Made by a program: the position numbers and the translations under genes. Positions 15,843 through 24,128 of a stretch of DNA of 64,000 nt are shown piece after piece. This DNA comes from Chitinibacter tainanensis DSM 15459. Its GTDB lineage: Bacteria > Pseudomonadota > Gammaproteobacteria > Burkholderiales > Chitinibacteraceae. How positions within the stretch are numbered: the first letter of the stretch is position 1; each line of letters starts with the position of its first letter. Under the pieces are notes generated by a model, which saw only the letters and a list, made by a program, of their open reading frames with translations, ran no database searches and was not told the origin of the DNA. The stretch lies in contig NZ_AUCN01000020.1 in assembly GCF_000429785.1 (NCBI RefSeq), positions 39,279 to 103,278 of the forward strand. Reading direction: 5' to 3'.

Positions 15843-16115
15843 TCAGGCGCTTAAAGCGAGTTGCAGCTCGTCCCGCAGTGCGGTCAGACCGGTGAAGGTA
15901 CGCAGTTTGACGCCGGCTTCGCGTGCCACATGGATGGCGTTGTGATCGATGAAGCGGGTGGCCAGCACGAGGTCAGAGCCGCGGATTTTACGGGCGATCA
16001 TCTTGTCCCCGCCGTCATCCGAGGGGCAACAGTCGATTTTGTGGGGTTTGATTTCAAGGCCTTTGAGGACAATGCTCGCTTGCGCCTTTAACAAGCCTAA
16101 TAACAGGATTTTCAT
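15843..16115 (-). CDS. DUF2325-like small protein
   Basis: 90 aa. The pattern KILLLGLLKAQASIVLKGLEI, a DDGGD segment, then GSDLVLATRFIDHNAIHVAREAG resembles the DUF2325 layout, in which a Rossmann-like start is followed by DGG and then aDlVi..sH.a...ak. Function of that family is unknown. AAGGA ribosome-binding site and an ACAACACGCG leader segment shared with neighbouring small genes. The family assignment is tentative. Confidence 0.55.
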   Translation of the reverse strand: MKILLLGLLKAQASIVLKGLEIKPHKIDCCPSDDGGDKMIARKIRGSDLVLATRFIDHNAIHVAREAGVKLRTFTGLTALRDELQLALSA

Positions 16116-16252
16116 GGTTGGATTTCCTTCGCGTGTTGTTGATGAAGCGAAGTGTTCCAGAGCCCTTTTGGGACATACACGGGGTGTTTAATCCGTCCCT
16201 TGGTGTGCCGTGGCCTGATGATGATTGGCCAGCAAAGCACTGGCCATTGAAC

Positions 16253-16597
16253 TCAAGCGATCAGCATTTTGACGCGGCGGGAGATCTCATTGAATACAGA
16301 ATTGCCAAGCGTGGCCACTTTCACGCCATTGCGCGCCACAATATCAATCGTGCGGATTTGCAGCGGGTCGATGTAGCCGGAAACTGGCATACCGACAGGG
16401 AGTGGAATATCTGTTTTTTGCGGACCATTATTGCGTGTCGTGATGGGAATAACGATCGCATAGTTGGTCGCTTTGAATTCAGGTATGGAAATAATCAGGA
16501 CTTTGCGCGCGTTCTTGTAGTCCATTTCGCGGCCTAATGAACCAGCATCAGGATGTTGCAGCTCGACAATATCGCCAGGATTGAATGAATGGGACAT
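16253..16597 (-). CDS. mazF: MazF/PemK-family endoribonuclease toxin
   Basis: 114 aa, the usual MazF length. N-terminal strand FNPGDIVELQHP, then RKVLIISIPEFKATNYAIVIPIT, matching the MazF/ChpB core barrel; later SGYIDPLQIRTIDI matches the conserved strand and helix. MazF toxins cut mRNA at short sequences. It follows a MazE-like antitoxin gene after 67 nt, the canonical antitoxin-toxin order. On a phage such a pair may exclude competitors, counter host defences or stabilise pseudolysogeny. GAGGAA ribosome-binding site. Confidence 0.85.
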   Translation of the reverse strand: MSHSFNPGDIVELQHPDAGSLGREMDYKNARKVLIISIPEFKATNYAIVIPITTRNNGPQKTDIPLPVGMPVSGYIDPLQIRTIDIVARNGVKVATLGNSVFNEISRRVKMLIA

Positions 16598-16664
16598 TCC
16601 GGTATTCCTCGTCTTGATGACGATGTTATTATGCGCGCTCCATTGCGGGGCGCGCAGGGGTTGA

Positions 16665-17048
16665 TCAAATCACCACTTCCTCGCCTACAGGTCCGCCAAA
16701 GTCAGCGAGCGTGTAGTCAGCCGAGAGTTGGGACAGGCCGGCGAGAAAATCGTCTTGCGCGATACTGGGCAGATTAAAGTTGATGATCGGCGTATTGTCG
16801 GCGCCTTGCAGTACCCGAGCCTCACCTTGATCGACCTGCTTGCGGACCAGGAAGAAGGTTTCGCCTTCGATTTCAACCTCATGCCACTCGACCGCATCAC
16901 CGCGCTCCAGATGCAGGCGTTTACGCACCGGCGCACTGACGATGGCCGAGAGTGAGTTGCCGACGGCGGCGATTTTAGTGGTAGCGAAGGCTGCGGCTTC
17001 GCCGCTCACGATTTGGTGGCCGAGCTCTTCGAGTGTGGCGGTTTGCAT
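16665..17048 (-). CDS. mazE: MazE-like AbrB-fold antitoxin
   Basis: 127 aa. Residues 23-65 form the AbrB/MazE swapped-hairpin DNA-binding domain (KIAAVGNSLSAIVSAPVRKRL, then ERGDAVEWHEVEIEG). The acidic C-terminus (around DFGGPVGEE) matches the region that wraps around MazF. It is longer than E. coli MazE because of an N-terminal arm. Two palindromes directly upstream are probable autoregulatory operators. The toxin gene lies downstream in the same direction. Confidence 0.8.
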   Translation of the reverse strand: MQTATLEELGHQIVSGEAAAFATTKIAAVGNSLSAIVSAPVRKRLHLERGDAVEWHEVEIEGETFFLVRKQVDQGEARVLQGADNTPIINFNLPSIAQDDFLAGLSQLSADYTLADFGGPVGEEVVI

Positions 17049-17063
17049 GTTCGTGTCCTCAGT

Positions 17064-17086
17064 ACGTTATAACGTGATGTTATCAC
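17064..17086 (-). promoter_or_regulatory. Operator/promoter of the mazEF-like pair
   Basis: A perfect 12-bp palindrome ACGTTATAACGT (17064-17075) touches an interrupted palindrome GTGATGTTATCAC (17074-17086), 16-38 nt before the antitoxin ATG. TATAAC inside the first could be a -10. Antitoxin binding here would repress the operon. Confidence 0.6.
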
Positions 17087-17524
17087 ATAAATTTACGCAC
17101 GCAAGATGGCACTCTGATACAGCCCTGCACCCGCGGCCAGCAGCACGCTAACCGATTATGCTGCCCCGAGCTGAAAAGACAATAGCGATTCCCGACGCAG
17201 AAACCCATCAAATTTCGATTTTCTACCCCTCGGGTATATCACGACTCATCTGAGACGGGAAAATCGCTTAAATCGGGTTTATGCGGATTTCTCGGGCAGG
17301 CGGTCCAAATTGAGCACCACGGCACCCCTACACAACCACCTCTGCCCTCTCCCTCGACCAGTGACCCGCGCGGCGCATCCCACGGCCAAGCCAACCTCCT
17401 GCCTGGGAGTGGACTGCGCGCGCCGGTACCCTATATTGGCCGCCCGCCCCGAAATTTCCGGACAGCCTGGGCGCTGATATTGGCCACCCCGAGCCACCCG
17501 CAGTCAGCCTTGGTCAACCACGGC

Positions 17525-17908
17525 GAGACTGATCTGCCGAGAGTGAGGATGACCAGGCTGCGGGACAGGCCGGATACCCGAGGGCGAGTACCGGAGAGAC
17601 TGGCGTGCCTAGAGTGGGGATGGCTCGTTCCTGAGCCGTGGGTGGCCGCGGCCAGGCTTTCACTCCCAATCCGGAAGTGGCGGACTGCCTGCGGCTCGTA
17701 ATCCGGAGGGTGGAGCAACTCGTCTGCTGAGTGGTTGGGAAGTTGGGAAGGTCAGAGTTGGGAAAAAGTGCTCGTCCCAATAGTTTTTATATTAACTACA
17801 GTGGATATATTAAATATTGGTGTGAGGAAAAATTCCCAACTTTTAGGCTCTCTCCGGATTACTCAAGAAAATCAATGGTTTGAGACTGGTTTGCCTAGAG
17901 TGAGGATG
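17525..17908. repeat. Dispersed 27-bp repeat, copies A-C
   Basis: Three copies at 17525-17551, 17596-17622 and 17882-17908 with consensus GAGACTGGynTGCCyAGAG then TGAGGATG, all in the same orientation. A fourth lies at 18449-18475. All are in non-coding DNA. Confidence 0.65.
17699..17861. repeat. Nested palindromic element, copy 2
   Basis: Arms in the same nested order as copy 1 at 5009-5141: TAATCCGGAG (17699-17708) with CTCCGGATTA (17852-17861), AGTTGGGAA (17756-17764) with TTCCCAACT (17833-17841), and CCAATA (17777-17782) with TATTGG (17815-17820). The centre contains TATTAACTACAG as in copy 1. Extra GTTGGGAAG units at 17733-17750 give iteron-like character. Confidence 0.7.
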
Positions 17909-18030
17909 AGGCACTCCGGAAGTGCGTCAAACTGCCATTTTCCCAACTCCAAGGCGCCTCATTCCCAACTGCCTCTGTCATACCCTTCCGACCCATACAC
18001 GCGCACAGGCCGGGACTCGGGAAAGGCCTT

Positions 18031-18363
18031 TTAGTGGATGCTGTACTGCCACTGCAGCACGCGCGTCTGGTCCATCAGATCGCCAATCAGTCCGCGCGAC
18101 GCATTCTTCGCCGGAGACTTCCAAGACGCTGCCTTCCACAAGGTCAGGTCAGACAAACGCACAAACCCCCAAGCGGAACGCGAGTAGATATTGCCGGTCT
18201 CACGATCACGACGCACCATCACCAGGCGGGCATAGACCTTGCCATACTCCGCTTCGATGGTCAGCTCTTCATGCTTGTGCAGGCTCGGGTATTCCTTGGC
18301 CATGCGCTCACGCAAGATCTCAGTGGCACGAGTGATGGCATTCTGGATGGCTGTTGATGACAT
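18031..18363 (-). CDS. Hypothetical small basic protein
   Basis: 110 aa from ATG 18363, which has a strong GGAGGA about 8 nt upstream. N-terminal helix (AIQNAITRATEILRERMAKEY), central strands (LTIEAEYGKVYARLVMVRRD) and a basic Trp-rich end (WKAASWKSPAKNASRG). No recognised family. Its leader carries a good copy of the early-type block and repeat copy D. Confidence 0.7.
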   Translation of the reverse strand: MSSTAIQNAITRATEILRERMAKEYPSLHKHEELTIEAEYGKVYARLVMVRRDRETGNIYSRSAWGFVRLSDLTLWKAASWKSPAKNASRGLIGDLMDQTRVLQWQYSIH

Positions 18364-18375
18364 GAGGCATTCCTC

Positions 18376-18414
18376 CGTGTTGTTGACGGACTCATGTTCA
18401 TGTCTGCCTAGTGG
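18376..18414 (-). promoter_or_regulatory. Conserved early-type leader, copy 3
   Basis: Plus strand CGTGTTGTTGACGGACTCAT (18376 on), then CTGCCTAGTGG. The minus strand gives TGAACAT, then GAGTCCGTCAACAACACG, directly before the GGAGGA of the 110-aa gene. Confidence 0.5.
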
Positions 18415-18448
18415 CGCGTGCGCGGTAATCCGGAGTAGCCCGCGGCGA

Positions 18449-18475
18449 GAGACTGGTGTGACCAGAGTGAGGATG
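18449..18475. repeat. Dispersed 27-bp repeat, copy D
   Basis: GAGACTGGTGTGACC followed by AGAGTGAGGATG, matching copies A-C at 17.5-17.9 kb. It sits about 90 nt upstream of the 110-aa gene, just after a TAATCCGGAG unit at 18426-18435. Confidence 0.6.
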
Positions 18476-18539
18476 GGCAGGACGTGCCAAGGTAGGGAGA
18501 GGAAAGGCACAGCCGAGGGAGCCGGCCCCACTCCCCGCC

Positions 18540-18720
18540 TCCTGTCCTTCGCCTCTGCGTCCTGTCGCTTGATCTATCTTCCTTACCTGTGTCCTACCCT
18601 TAGCCCCTACGTGTCCTACTACTTGCGCCCCTATACCCTACCTGCGCGTCTACTTACCCCTCTCTACCTAACCCTACTCTCTCTCGTACCTGTCTGATCT
18701 GTCTCTACCCTATCCGGAGT
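18540..18720. other. 180-nt pyrimidine-rich tract
   Basis: Plus strand is almost entirely C and T with repeating CCTAC/CTACC/TCTCT units; any minus-strand transcript would be purine-rich. No gene. Ends at TCCGGAG before the 78-aa gene. Confidence 0.6.
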
Positions 18721-18728
18721 GTCTGTGT

Positions 18729-18965
18729 TTACGGGCGATGCTTGTTAGATGAGGTGGTTGCTAGAGGTGTGTATTTGCCTTGTCGTAAATCCATTTTAGA
18801 GAGCAGTTCGAGTAGCTCTGGTGTGACTTGGATGACGTACCACACTCCCCCGATGAGCAGATAGCAATTAGGGTATTGCAGATCGTAGGCATCAATCTGT
18901 GTGTCGGAAGTGATGGTGATTTCTTCTGTTGAGTTTGGGTCTGTTGATTTGGCGATGAGGGGCAT
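18729..18965 (-). CDS. Hypothetical small protein
   Basis: 78 aa. Beta strands (EEITITSDTQIDAYDL, CYLLIGGVWYVIQV) then a helix (PELLELLSKMDLRQG). No family recognised. It lies alone between the pyrimidine tract and a 580-nt gap; the start has only a weak GAGAAC ribosome-binding site. Confidence 0.6.
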   Translation of the reverse strand: MPLIAKSTDPNSTEEITITSDTQIDAYDLQYPNCYLLIGGVWYVIQVTPELLELLSKMDLRQGKYTPLATTSSNKHRP

Positions 18966-19548
18966 GGATAGGTTCTCTTTGTGAAAATGGATGGCGTACC
19001 TCAGTCTGGATGAGGCCTGTCTGTGTGGAAGTATTCTGCCTGAATTGGATGGCGTTTTCTGGTTTGGCCTGTCTCTCTGTCTGTTTCTCTTCCTATCTAT
19101 CTATCGCTCTATCTCTCTGTCTAGCGGGAATGACGTTTCCCTGCGCTCTGCTGCGTTTTCGTGTGTCCGGATGAGTCGTGATATGTCCGGAGCTTGCCCG
19201 CGCGCTCTGTGTGCGATTGTGCGGATTTGTCTGGATGGATGACGAATGTGAGGGAGGATGAATTACCGGAGCAGGCTGATCATGTGTTTTTTGCTGCATT
19301 GATGCTGCATTTCTTCGCGAAGGCTTGAAATTATTGGCATTTTGAATAGGCGGAAATCGAAAGCCTATTTGCATTAAACCATTGTGAATACGACATACGA
19401 GCGTTGATTTGCGGCAGGATTGCGTCACTTTTACAGCAAACAGCGCTGGTTGAATCTTGGAATGCAGATATATTTGGAGGCATGAATAATTAGGTCTTAC
19501 CATATTGCCCATATACACACTTAATCATCTACCATTTGGGAGAATCTC
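18966..19548. other. 583-nt intergenic region between divergent genes
   Basis: No convincing gene on either strand. The left part is T/C-rich with a CTATCTATCTATCGCTCTAT tract at 19097-19116 and several TCCGGA motifs (19158-19182). The right part (19300-19540) is AT-richer and must hold the promoter of the plus-strand lipoprotein gene, although no clear -35/-10 pair stands out. Confidence 0.45.
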
Positions 19549-20190
19549 ATGCGTGGTTTATTGGCAACCCTGGTATTTACGCTCCTGACCGGCTGCGGCA
19601 CTTTTGTCCGCACTAATGTATCGGTGTTTCACGAGCTGGACTCATCGCTATCTGGTGTCACTTACACGATTGTCCCTTCCAATGAGCAAAAAGAAAGCCT
19701 CGAGTTCCGGTCATACGCCAAGCTGATTAAAAACCAGCTGCAAACACGCGGCATGTCGGAGGTTCCATACAAAGAGGCCAAATACGCCATCTTGATGCAG
19801 TATGGAATCGATAATGGCCAAGAGGTTGTATCGACCTATCCTATTTTTGGCCAGACAGGGGTTAGCAGCACCTACACAACCGGTTCCGTGAACGTGTACG
19901 GCAATACTGCCACCTATAACGAGAGCACCTATGTCACTCCGACCTTCGGAGTTGTTGGTACCGGAACCTCATCAGACACGGTGTTTACCCGCTACTTGAA
20001 CCTAGACATTGTGGACATTGCGAATTCTGGCGATGGAAAGGTGAGAAAGGTCTACGAAGGCAAGGCGATCAGTAAAGGCTCTAGCAGCCAGCTCGCTCCA
20101 GTGATGCCATATATGGTGAAGAGCGTCTTTGAGGACTTCCCTGGCACTAGCGGTTCAACCAAGACGATTGAGTTGCCATTGCAAAAATAA
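19549..20190 (+). CDS. DUF4136-like lipoprotein
   Basis: 213 aa. Signal peptide residues 1-15 with lipobox LLTGC (Cys16). The mature part (residues 40-210) has the TYTIVPS...LEFRSYAKLIKNQLQTRGM pattern and a repeating beta core of DUF4136-type envelope lipoproteins, including a Ser/Thr/Gly-rich insert around residues 105-145. Plus-strand and isolated, with its own terminator: a moron-like arrangement. Probable role at the host envelope. Confidence 0.75.
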   Translation: MRGLLATLVFTLLTGCGTFVRTNVSVFHELDSSLSGVTYTIVPSNEQKESLEFRSYAKLIKNQLQTRGMSEVPYKEAKYAILMQYGIDNGQEVVSTYPIFGQTGVSSTYTTGSVNVYGNTATYNESTYVTPTFGVVGTGTSSDTVFTRYLNLDIVDIANSGDGKVRKVYEGKAISKGSSSQLAPVMPYMVKSVFEDFPGTSGSTKTIELPLQK

Positions 20191-20217
20191 GCTGACGTAA
20201 AATTTAGCCAAATAATA

Positions 20218-20245
20218 AAGGGTGGATTTTCCACCCTTTTATTTT
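20218..20245. terminator. Bidirectional terminator
   Basis: AAAGGGTGG pairs with CCACCCTTT around ATTTT, followed by TATTTT. It separates the plus-strand lipoprotein gene from the convergent minus-strand 446-aa gene. Confidence 0.9.
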
Positions 20246-20250
20246 GAGGT

Positions 20251-21591
20251 TTAGCAGTAGGCAAGCAGCTCGATGAGTGAGTTTGCGATTGCCTCATCTT
20301 CAAGCTGCCAACATTCTTTGGCGAGATTAGTGACGATACTTGCCAACTTGAAGTTATCAGGCGATCGCTCCTTGAGCAGTTGAGGCTGTGTGTAAAAGAG
20401 CACCAACGCCCAGCGATACAATCCTGCGCTCTTGAGCAAGTGGTTAATCTTGCGCTCTTCTTGAGGCACAGCTGCTGCAGAACAGACGATTTCCTTATAG
20501 GGCGCCGTCAGAGGATTAGGCCATGCGCGCTCTTCCGCCACTTTCCACTTGCAAGCATTACCCCAATAGAGCGCGGTAAACACATGATTCGCGCAGCTCA
20601 GCGGTCGGCTTTTTGAGTAGGGCTGATAAGGCACTTTGGTCAGCAAGGCAACAATTGCATCACGGTTGACGAGTCCTGCCTCAAATGCACTCACTAGCCT
20701 GGCCGTATGATCATCATTTGCTTGATCGGGGAAGAGCGAGCTGATCGTATCGCCGGTCTCTATGAGATAACCCATGTCACACATGCCAAGCTCAGCGAGC
20801 TTTTGCATTACATACATGCCGTTTTCGGCGTAATTGCACAGGTAGATACCCATAGCTCGCTTGAGAGAATAGCGAGTTTTTTGGCATCGATAGTCAAACA
20901 GCGCAGCCTGCTCTGCCGATAGTTGATACCGGCAATCCTCAAAGAAAACCTCCATGTAATGCCGGAATGCTTGGAAAAGCTGGGCATTTGTCCAATTGGA
21001 TTGGACAGCGCCGCTGGCCATGAAATCAACCATCTTGGCGTCAAAGACGTAATCAATGCAGCCATAGTCGAGCTCTTCGGCAGACAGCACATTGCCTTTG
21101 AGCAGGTTCTCACGCATCGAGTTATGAGTGGTTTCAATGTAATGCCAGGCACTCCCCGGCGATTGCTTAATTGGCCATTCGGTTTCGCCTGCAAACCCTT
21201 CCATCTTCATCTGCTGAGCAAAGTCAGTCATGCCATCAGGTGAAAAGAGTCCCGCATTCAGATAGTCAAAAATGATGCGTAGCTTTCCGAGCCTTCTGTA
21301 ATGGCTGGGGTAAAAAGGGGCGACCGAGTGCGGATTATTGAAAGGGCTGGAGCCATTTTTGATACTGGCGCTCAAGTGCTGCACGATGGCTTTTCCGTTG
21401 GGCGCCACTTTCCAAAGATACTCGTTAGCAAGGGTCGTGAATTGTTTTTCTAGCTTTTGAGCTCTCCCCTTTGTCGTACCCAAAAGCTTAGCGATTTCTT
21501 CGATGCTAATTTCAGAGTCTTTCGCCGCGACAGCGCGAGCCGCGTCAAAGTAGGATTTGAAGGTGATGTGATCGTTTGTAGAAGCGGCCAT
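20251..21591 (-). CDS. Large hypothetical protein, paralogue A
   Basis: 446 aa and clearly homologous along its length to the 474-aa product 400 nt upstream. Residues 12-60 contain YFDAARAVAAKD and EISIEEIAKLLGTTKGRAQKLE, which look like a helix-turn-helix. Shared conserved blocks include EYLWKVAPNGKAI, GSAWHYI, VDFMASGAVQSNW and FRHYMEVFF. The rest is helical, rather like a repeat solenoid. Family not recognised. Start supported by AGGTAG. Confidence 0.75.
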   Translation of the reverse strand: MAASTNDHITFKSYFDAARAVAAKDSEISIEEIAKLLGTTKGRAQKLEKQFTTLANEYLWKVAPNGKAIVQHLSASIKNGSSPFNNPHSVAPFYPSHYRRLGKLRIIFDYLNAGLFSPDGMTDFAQQMKMEGFAGETEWPIKQSPGSAWHYIETTHNSMRENLLKGNVLSAEELDYGCIDYVFDAKMVDFMASGAVQSNWTNAQLFQAFRHYMEVFFEDCRYQLSAEQAALFDYRCQKTRYSLKRAMGIYLCNYAENGMYVMQKLAELGMCDMGYLIETGDTISSLFPDQANDDHTARLVSAFEAGLVNRDAIVALLTKVPYQPYSKSRPLSCANHVFTALYWGNACKWKVAEERAWPNPLTAPYKEIVCSAAAVPQEERKINHLLKSAGLYRWALVLFYTQPQLLKERSPDNFKLASIVTNLAKECWQLEDEAIANSLIELLAYC

Positions 21592-21624
21592 ATCGGTCTA
21601 CCTAAAGTCATACGAGATTTAAGG

Positions 21625-21921
21625 TTATTCAGCTAGCTGCAGATCTTCGGCAAAAGCCGTCATCGAGTCGATGATGTCGCCATTGGCATCAACCAGGTCG
21701 GTGATCACGCCTTCACTGGTGTAATTCACGCAGGTTGAGCCCCAATCTTTCCGGCCGACTACAACACGGTCGTCGTGATTGGGCGCGATCTCGATGTTGA
21801 CATTCTCGCCGTAGCGAATGGCGACCGGTTCGATGATGCGCTGGCGCAGGATTTCGATGATCATCTCGACCTTTTCGGCCAGTTTTTCGTTTTGCTCTTG
21901 TATGAGTGTTTCGCGGTTCAT
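21625..21921 (-). CDS. Hypothetical protein between the paralogues
   Basis: 98 aa. N-terminal coiled coil (LIQEQNEKLAEKVEMIIEILRQR) and a C-terminal beta-rich part (NVNIEIAPNHDDRVVVGRKD). No family recognised. It sits in the same operon between two large paralogues, with AAGGA before the ATG, and may be a partner of one of them. Confidence 0.7.
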   Translation of the reverse strand: MNRETLIQEQNEKLAEKVEMIIEILRQRIIEPVAIRYGENVNIEIAPNHDDRVVVGRKDWGSTCVNYTSEGVITDLVDANGDIIDSMTAFAEDLQLAE

Positions 21922-21931
21922 TGTTGAATCC

Positions 21932-23356
21932 TTATCGGTAGTACATCAGTGCTGCCAGCTTGTCGGCGATTTCACAGTCATCCATTTTCCAATGCTCGCT
22001 CAGGATTTCCTTGACCAAAGCAGCCAGCTTAAAGTTTTCCGGTGATTGCTTTTCGAGGAACTCGGGCTCGGCGCAGTAAAGCGTCAGCGCCCACTGATGC
22101 AATCCGGTGCGAGATAGCAGCTCGGAAATGGTGCGATCTTCTCCTTCCAACTCGAGGGCGAGCTTGATCATTTCCGACTTAGGTGTATTGAGCGGCTCAG
22201 GCCAGTTCAGCGGCTTCTGAATCTCCCAGTCGCTATAGTTCGCCCAGTAATGCGCTCTAAAAACAAGTGCGGCGCAATCCAGAGGTCGCTCGATACTCAC
22301 ATGCTCACTGCATTCTTCGGCGATGGCCATTTTGATCATGTTTTCGCGGTCAATGAGTCCGGCTGTGAAAACATCGGCGAGTCGTGCGAGTGCGCCTTCT
22401 TTTTTCAAATTGGTAAACAGAGACGTTTGCGGATTGCCATATCGCGGCAGCAAATCAGCGTCGCATAGACCAAGTTCAATCAGCGTTTCCATAACCTTCG
22501 TGCCACCGGCTTTGTAATGGCAAAGGAATCTAGCCATTCGCTCTTTGAGGTCGATCAGGGTGGCGTAGCAGCGTTGAGATAGGGCTCGGAGCTCCTCTTC
22601 TGGCAGCTCATATTGGCATTTTTCATAAAAATCGATCATGTACTGGCGGAAGCTCTCAGTCAGCTTGTCATCGTGCCAAGAGCTTTGAACGAGACCGCTC
22701 GCCATAAAGTCGATGACCTTTGCCTCAAAGGTATAGCGATTGTGAGCAAAGGCGGCTTCATCGGCAGAAAGAACAGCACCTTTGAGCAGATGATCGCGTA
22801 TCGAGCTGTTCATGCTATCCAAGTAATGCCAGGCGCTCCCTTCATGTTTCTCGATTGGCCATTCTTCTTCACCATCAAAACCGTCACACCTTATTTGTTC
22901 CGCGAAATCGAGCATCAGGTCGTGCGAAAACAGACCGGCATCCAGATATTCAAAAATCGTCCGTAACTTAGTCAGCCGATTATTTTTGGGGTAGGGCAAC
23001 GAAGAAATCCAATGCCTTTTGAAAAAATCAGCTCGAGGCTTTTTGAGGATGCTCAGCAGATGTTCAATAATCTCTTTGCCATTTGGTGCCACTTTCCACA
23101 GGTACTCGCCAGCTAGGAAGATGAATTGCTTTTCTTTCTTTTTGGCGCGTCTGACTGTGGTACCCATGATCGCGGCAATTTCATCGATGCTGATATTCTG
23201 GTCTTTGGCCGCGACAGTTCGAGCGGCATCAAAGTAGTCTTGGTAGCTCAAACCTTTGCTGCCGATACCGATTCGATTTAGTGCATGTATCGCCTTCTCT
23301 TCATTCAAACCAGATTCGATAAGGATTTTCAAAGATTGCTCGTATCGAGTTCCCAT
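21932..23356 (-). CDS. Large hypothetical protein, paralogue B
   Basis: 474 aa. Same blocks as paralogue A: YQDYFDAARTVAAKDQN, ISIDEIAAIMGTTVRRAKK (HTH-like), EYLWKVAPNGKEI, GSAWHYL, IDFMASGLVQSSW and FRQYMIDFY. It has an extra N-terminal 35 residues (SLKILIESGLNEEKAIHAL, UBA-like in look). The two genes arose by duplication and have diverged strongly. Excellent AGGAGAG ribosome-binding site. Function unknown. Confidence 0.75.
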   Translation of the reverse strand: MGTRYEQSLKILIESGLNEEKAIHALNRIGIGSKGLSYQDYFDAARTVAAKDQNISIDEIAAIMGTTVRRAKKKEKQFIFLAGEYLWKVAPNGKEIIEHLLSILKKPRADFFKRHWISSLPYPKNNRLTKLRTIFEYLDAGLFSHDLMLDFAEQIRCDGFDGEEEWPIEKHEGSAWHYLDSMNSSIRDHLLKGAVLSADEAAFAHNRYTFEAKVIDFMASGLVQSSWHDDKLTESFRQYMIDFYEKCQYELPEEELRALSQRCYATLIDLKERMARFLCHYKAGGTKVMETLIELGLCDADLLPRYGNPQTSLFTNLKKEGALARLADVFTAGLIDRENMIKMAIAEECSEHVSIERPLDCAALVFRAHYWANYSDWEIQKPLNWPEPLNTPKSEMIKLALELEGEDRTISELLSRTGLHQWALTLYCAEPEFLEKQSPENFKLAALVKEILSEHWKMDDCEIADKLAALMYYR

Positions 23357-23369
23357 TTTTCTCTCCTAT

Positions 23370-23894
23370 TCAACGCATTTGAGGCTTTCTAGCGCTCTCG
23401 ACAGAATTATTTTGCTGCACTTGATCTGGCATATTCAGGCGCTCTTGCTCGATCTGCTGGATTCCCGCATCGACCAGGCCGATCAGCTCTTCCTCAGTGG
23501 CGCCACACTCAAATCCATCCAGAAGCCGGCAGATTAGGCTGGCCAGCTTTGGACTGCGGGCGGTACCGGTGGTGTGACCAATTAGCGCTCGCCAGCGCAT
23601 TGCATCGGCAGCAAGGTCGCTCACCTTCGGGTCACGCTCTACCTGTAAATGCCAGTCCAGCAATTGAGACACGGCCTCACGCGGCGAGCTGAACGAGTCG
23701 GCTGTTGCACCAATTGTCACCAGCTGCTCGTCAACCGCATTGCGCCAGGCGTCCTCTTGGCAGTGTGCGCATTGGAATGGCTCGTACCAGCGCTTGATTG
23801 ACGGCGACTGCGCCTCGTATTGCTGCTGGGTCATGAATCGCTTGAGGCCTGTCACGCCGATGGTGCGCCAGGCTATTTTGTTTTCAGATGCCAT
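23370..23894 (-). CDS. Hypothetical protein with CxxC
   Basis: 174 aa. One CAHC motif near residue 42, a helical body and a probable disordered C-terminus. The central part (DPKVSDLAADAMRWRALIGH) resembles uncharacterised proteins often found in large phages, but no function is known. Its start overlaps the end of the 80-aa gene upstream by 11 nt. Confidence 0.65.
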   Translation of the reverse strand: MASENKIAWRTIGVTGLKRFMTQQQYEAQSPSIKRWYEPFQCAHCQEDAWRNAVDEQLVTIGATADSFSSPREAVSQLLDWHLQVERDPKVSDLAADAMRWRALIGHTTGTARSPKLASLICRLLDGFECGATEEELIGLVDAGIQQIEQERLNMPDQVQQNNSVESARKPQMR

Positions 23895-24126
23895 ATTTCG
23901 CTTTCGCCCTCATCATGCTTGAGAAATCGACGTAGCTTTGCCAGCTGTCGTACCAGAATCGCCACCGGTTATAAGCGTGTGAGGTGTAGGTCCAAGGTTG
24001 AACTTCTGGATTTTCCACCTCGATGTAGCGCTTGCTTGGAGGCAGAAAGTCACCGCCAAACTCATTCAGTGGTTTCCTTCTGCGCTCCATTTCAGCAGGG
24101 TCTCGGCCAGTCAGATGCAACCCCAT
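23884..24126 (-). CDS. Small hypothetical protein rich in aromatic residues
   Basis: 80 aa from ATG 24126, which has a very strong GGGAGGTG. The sequence is rich in Trp/Tyr (NRWRFWYDSWQSYVDF) and basic residues. No family recognised. It overlaps the next gene by 11 nt, so co-translation is likely. Confidence 0.6.
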   Translation of the reverse strand: MGLHLTGRDPAEMERRRKPLNEFGGDFLPPSKRYIEVENPEVQPWTYTSHAYNRWRFWYDSWQSYVDFSSMMRAKAKYGI

Positions 24127-24128
24127 AC

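Larger units (their letters stand above)
17087..18030. other. 944-nt non-coding region rich in repeats
   Basis: No supported gene: open frames here lack ribosome-binding sites and have Pro/Arg/Ser-biased, non-coding composition. It contains nested palindromic element copy 2, three copies of a GAGACTGG...GAGTGAGGATG repeat and several AGTTGGGAA / TTCCCAACT units, including two at 17939-17970 outside the main element. A candidate origin or cis-acting control region. Confidence 0.5.

Noticed and set aside
17431..17718. 95-aa and overlapping frames in the repeat region
   Set aside because: They lie across dispersed repeats, lack ribosome-binding sites and have Pro/Ser/Arg-biased, non-coding composition.
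19093..19518. 141-aa minus-strand frame upstream of the plus-strand lipoprotein
   Set aside because: The translation is rich in Ser/Asn/Pro/Thr with no coding pattern, and spans the CTAT tract; treated as non-coding.
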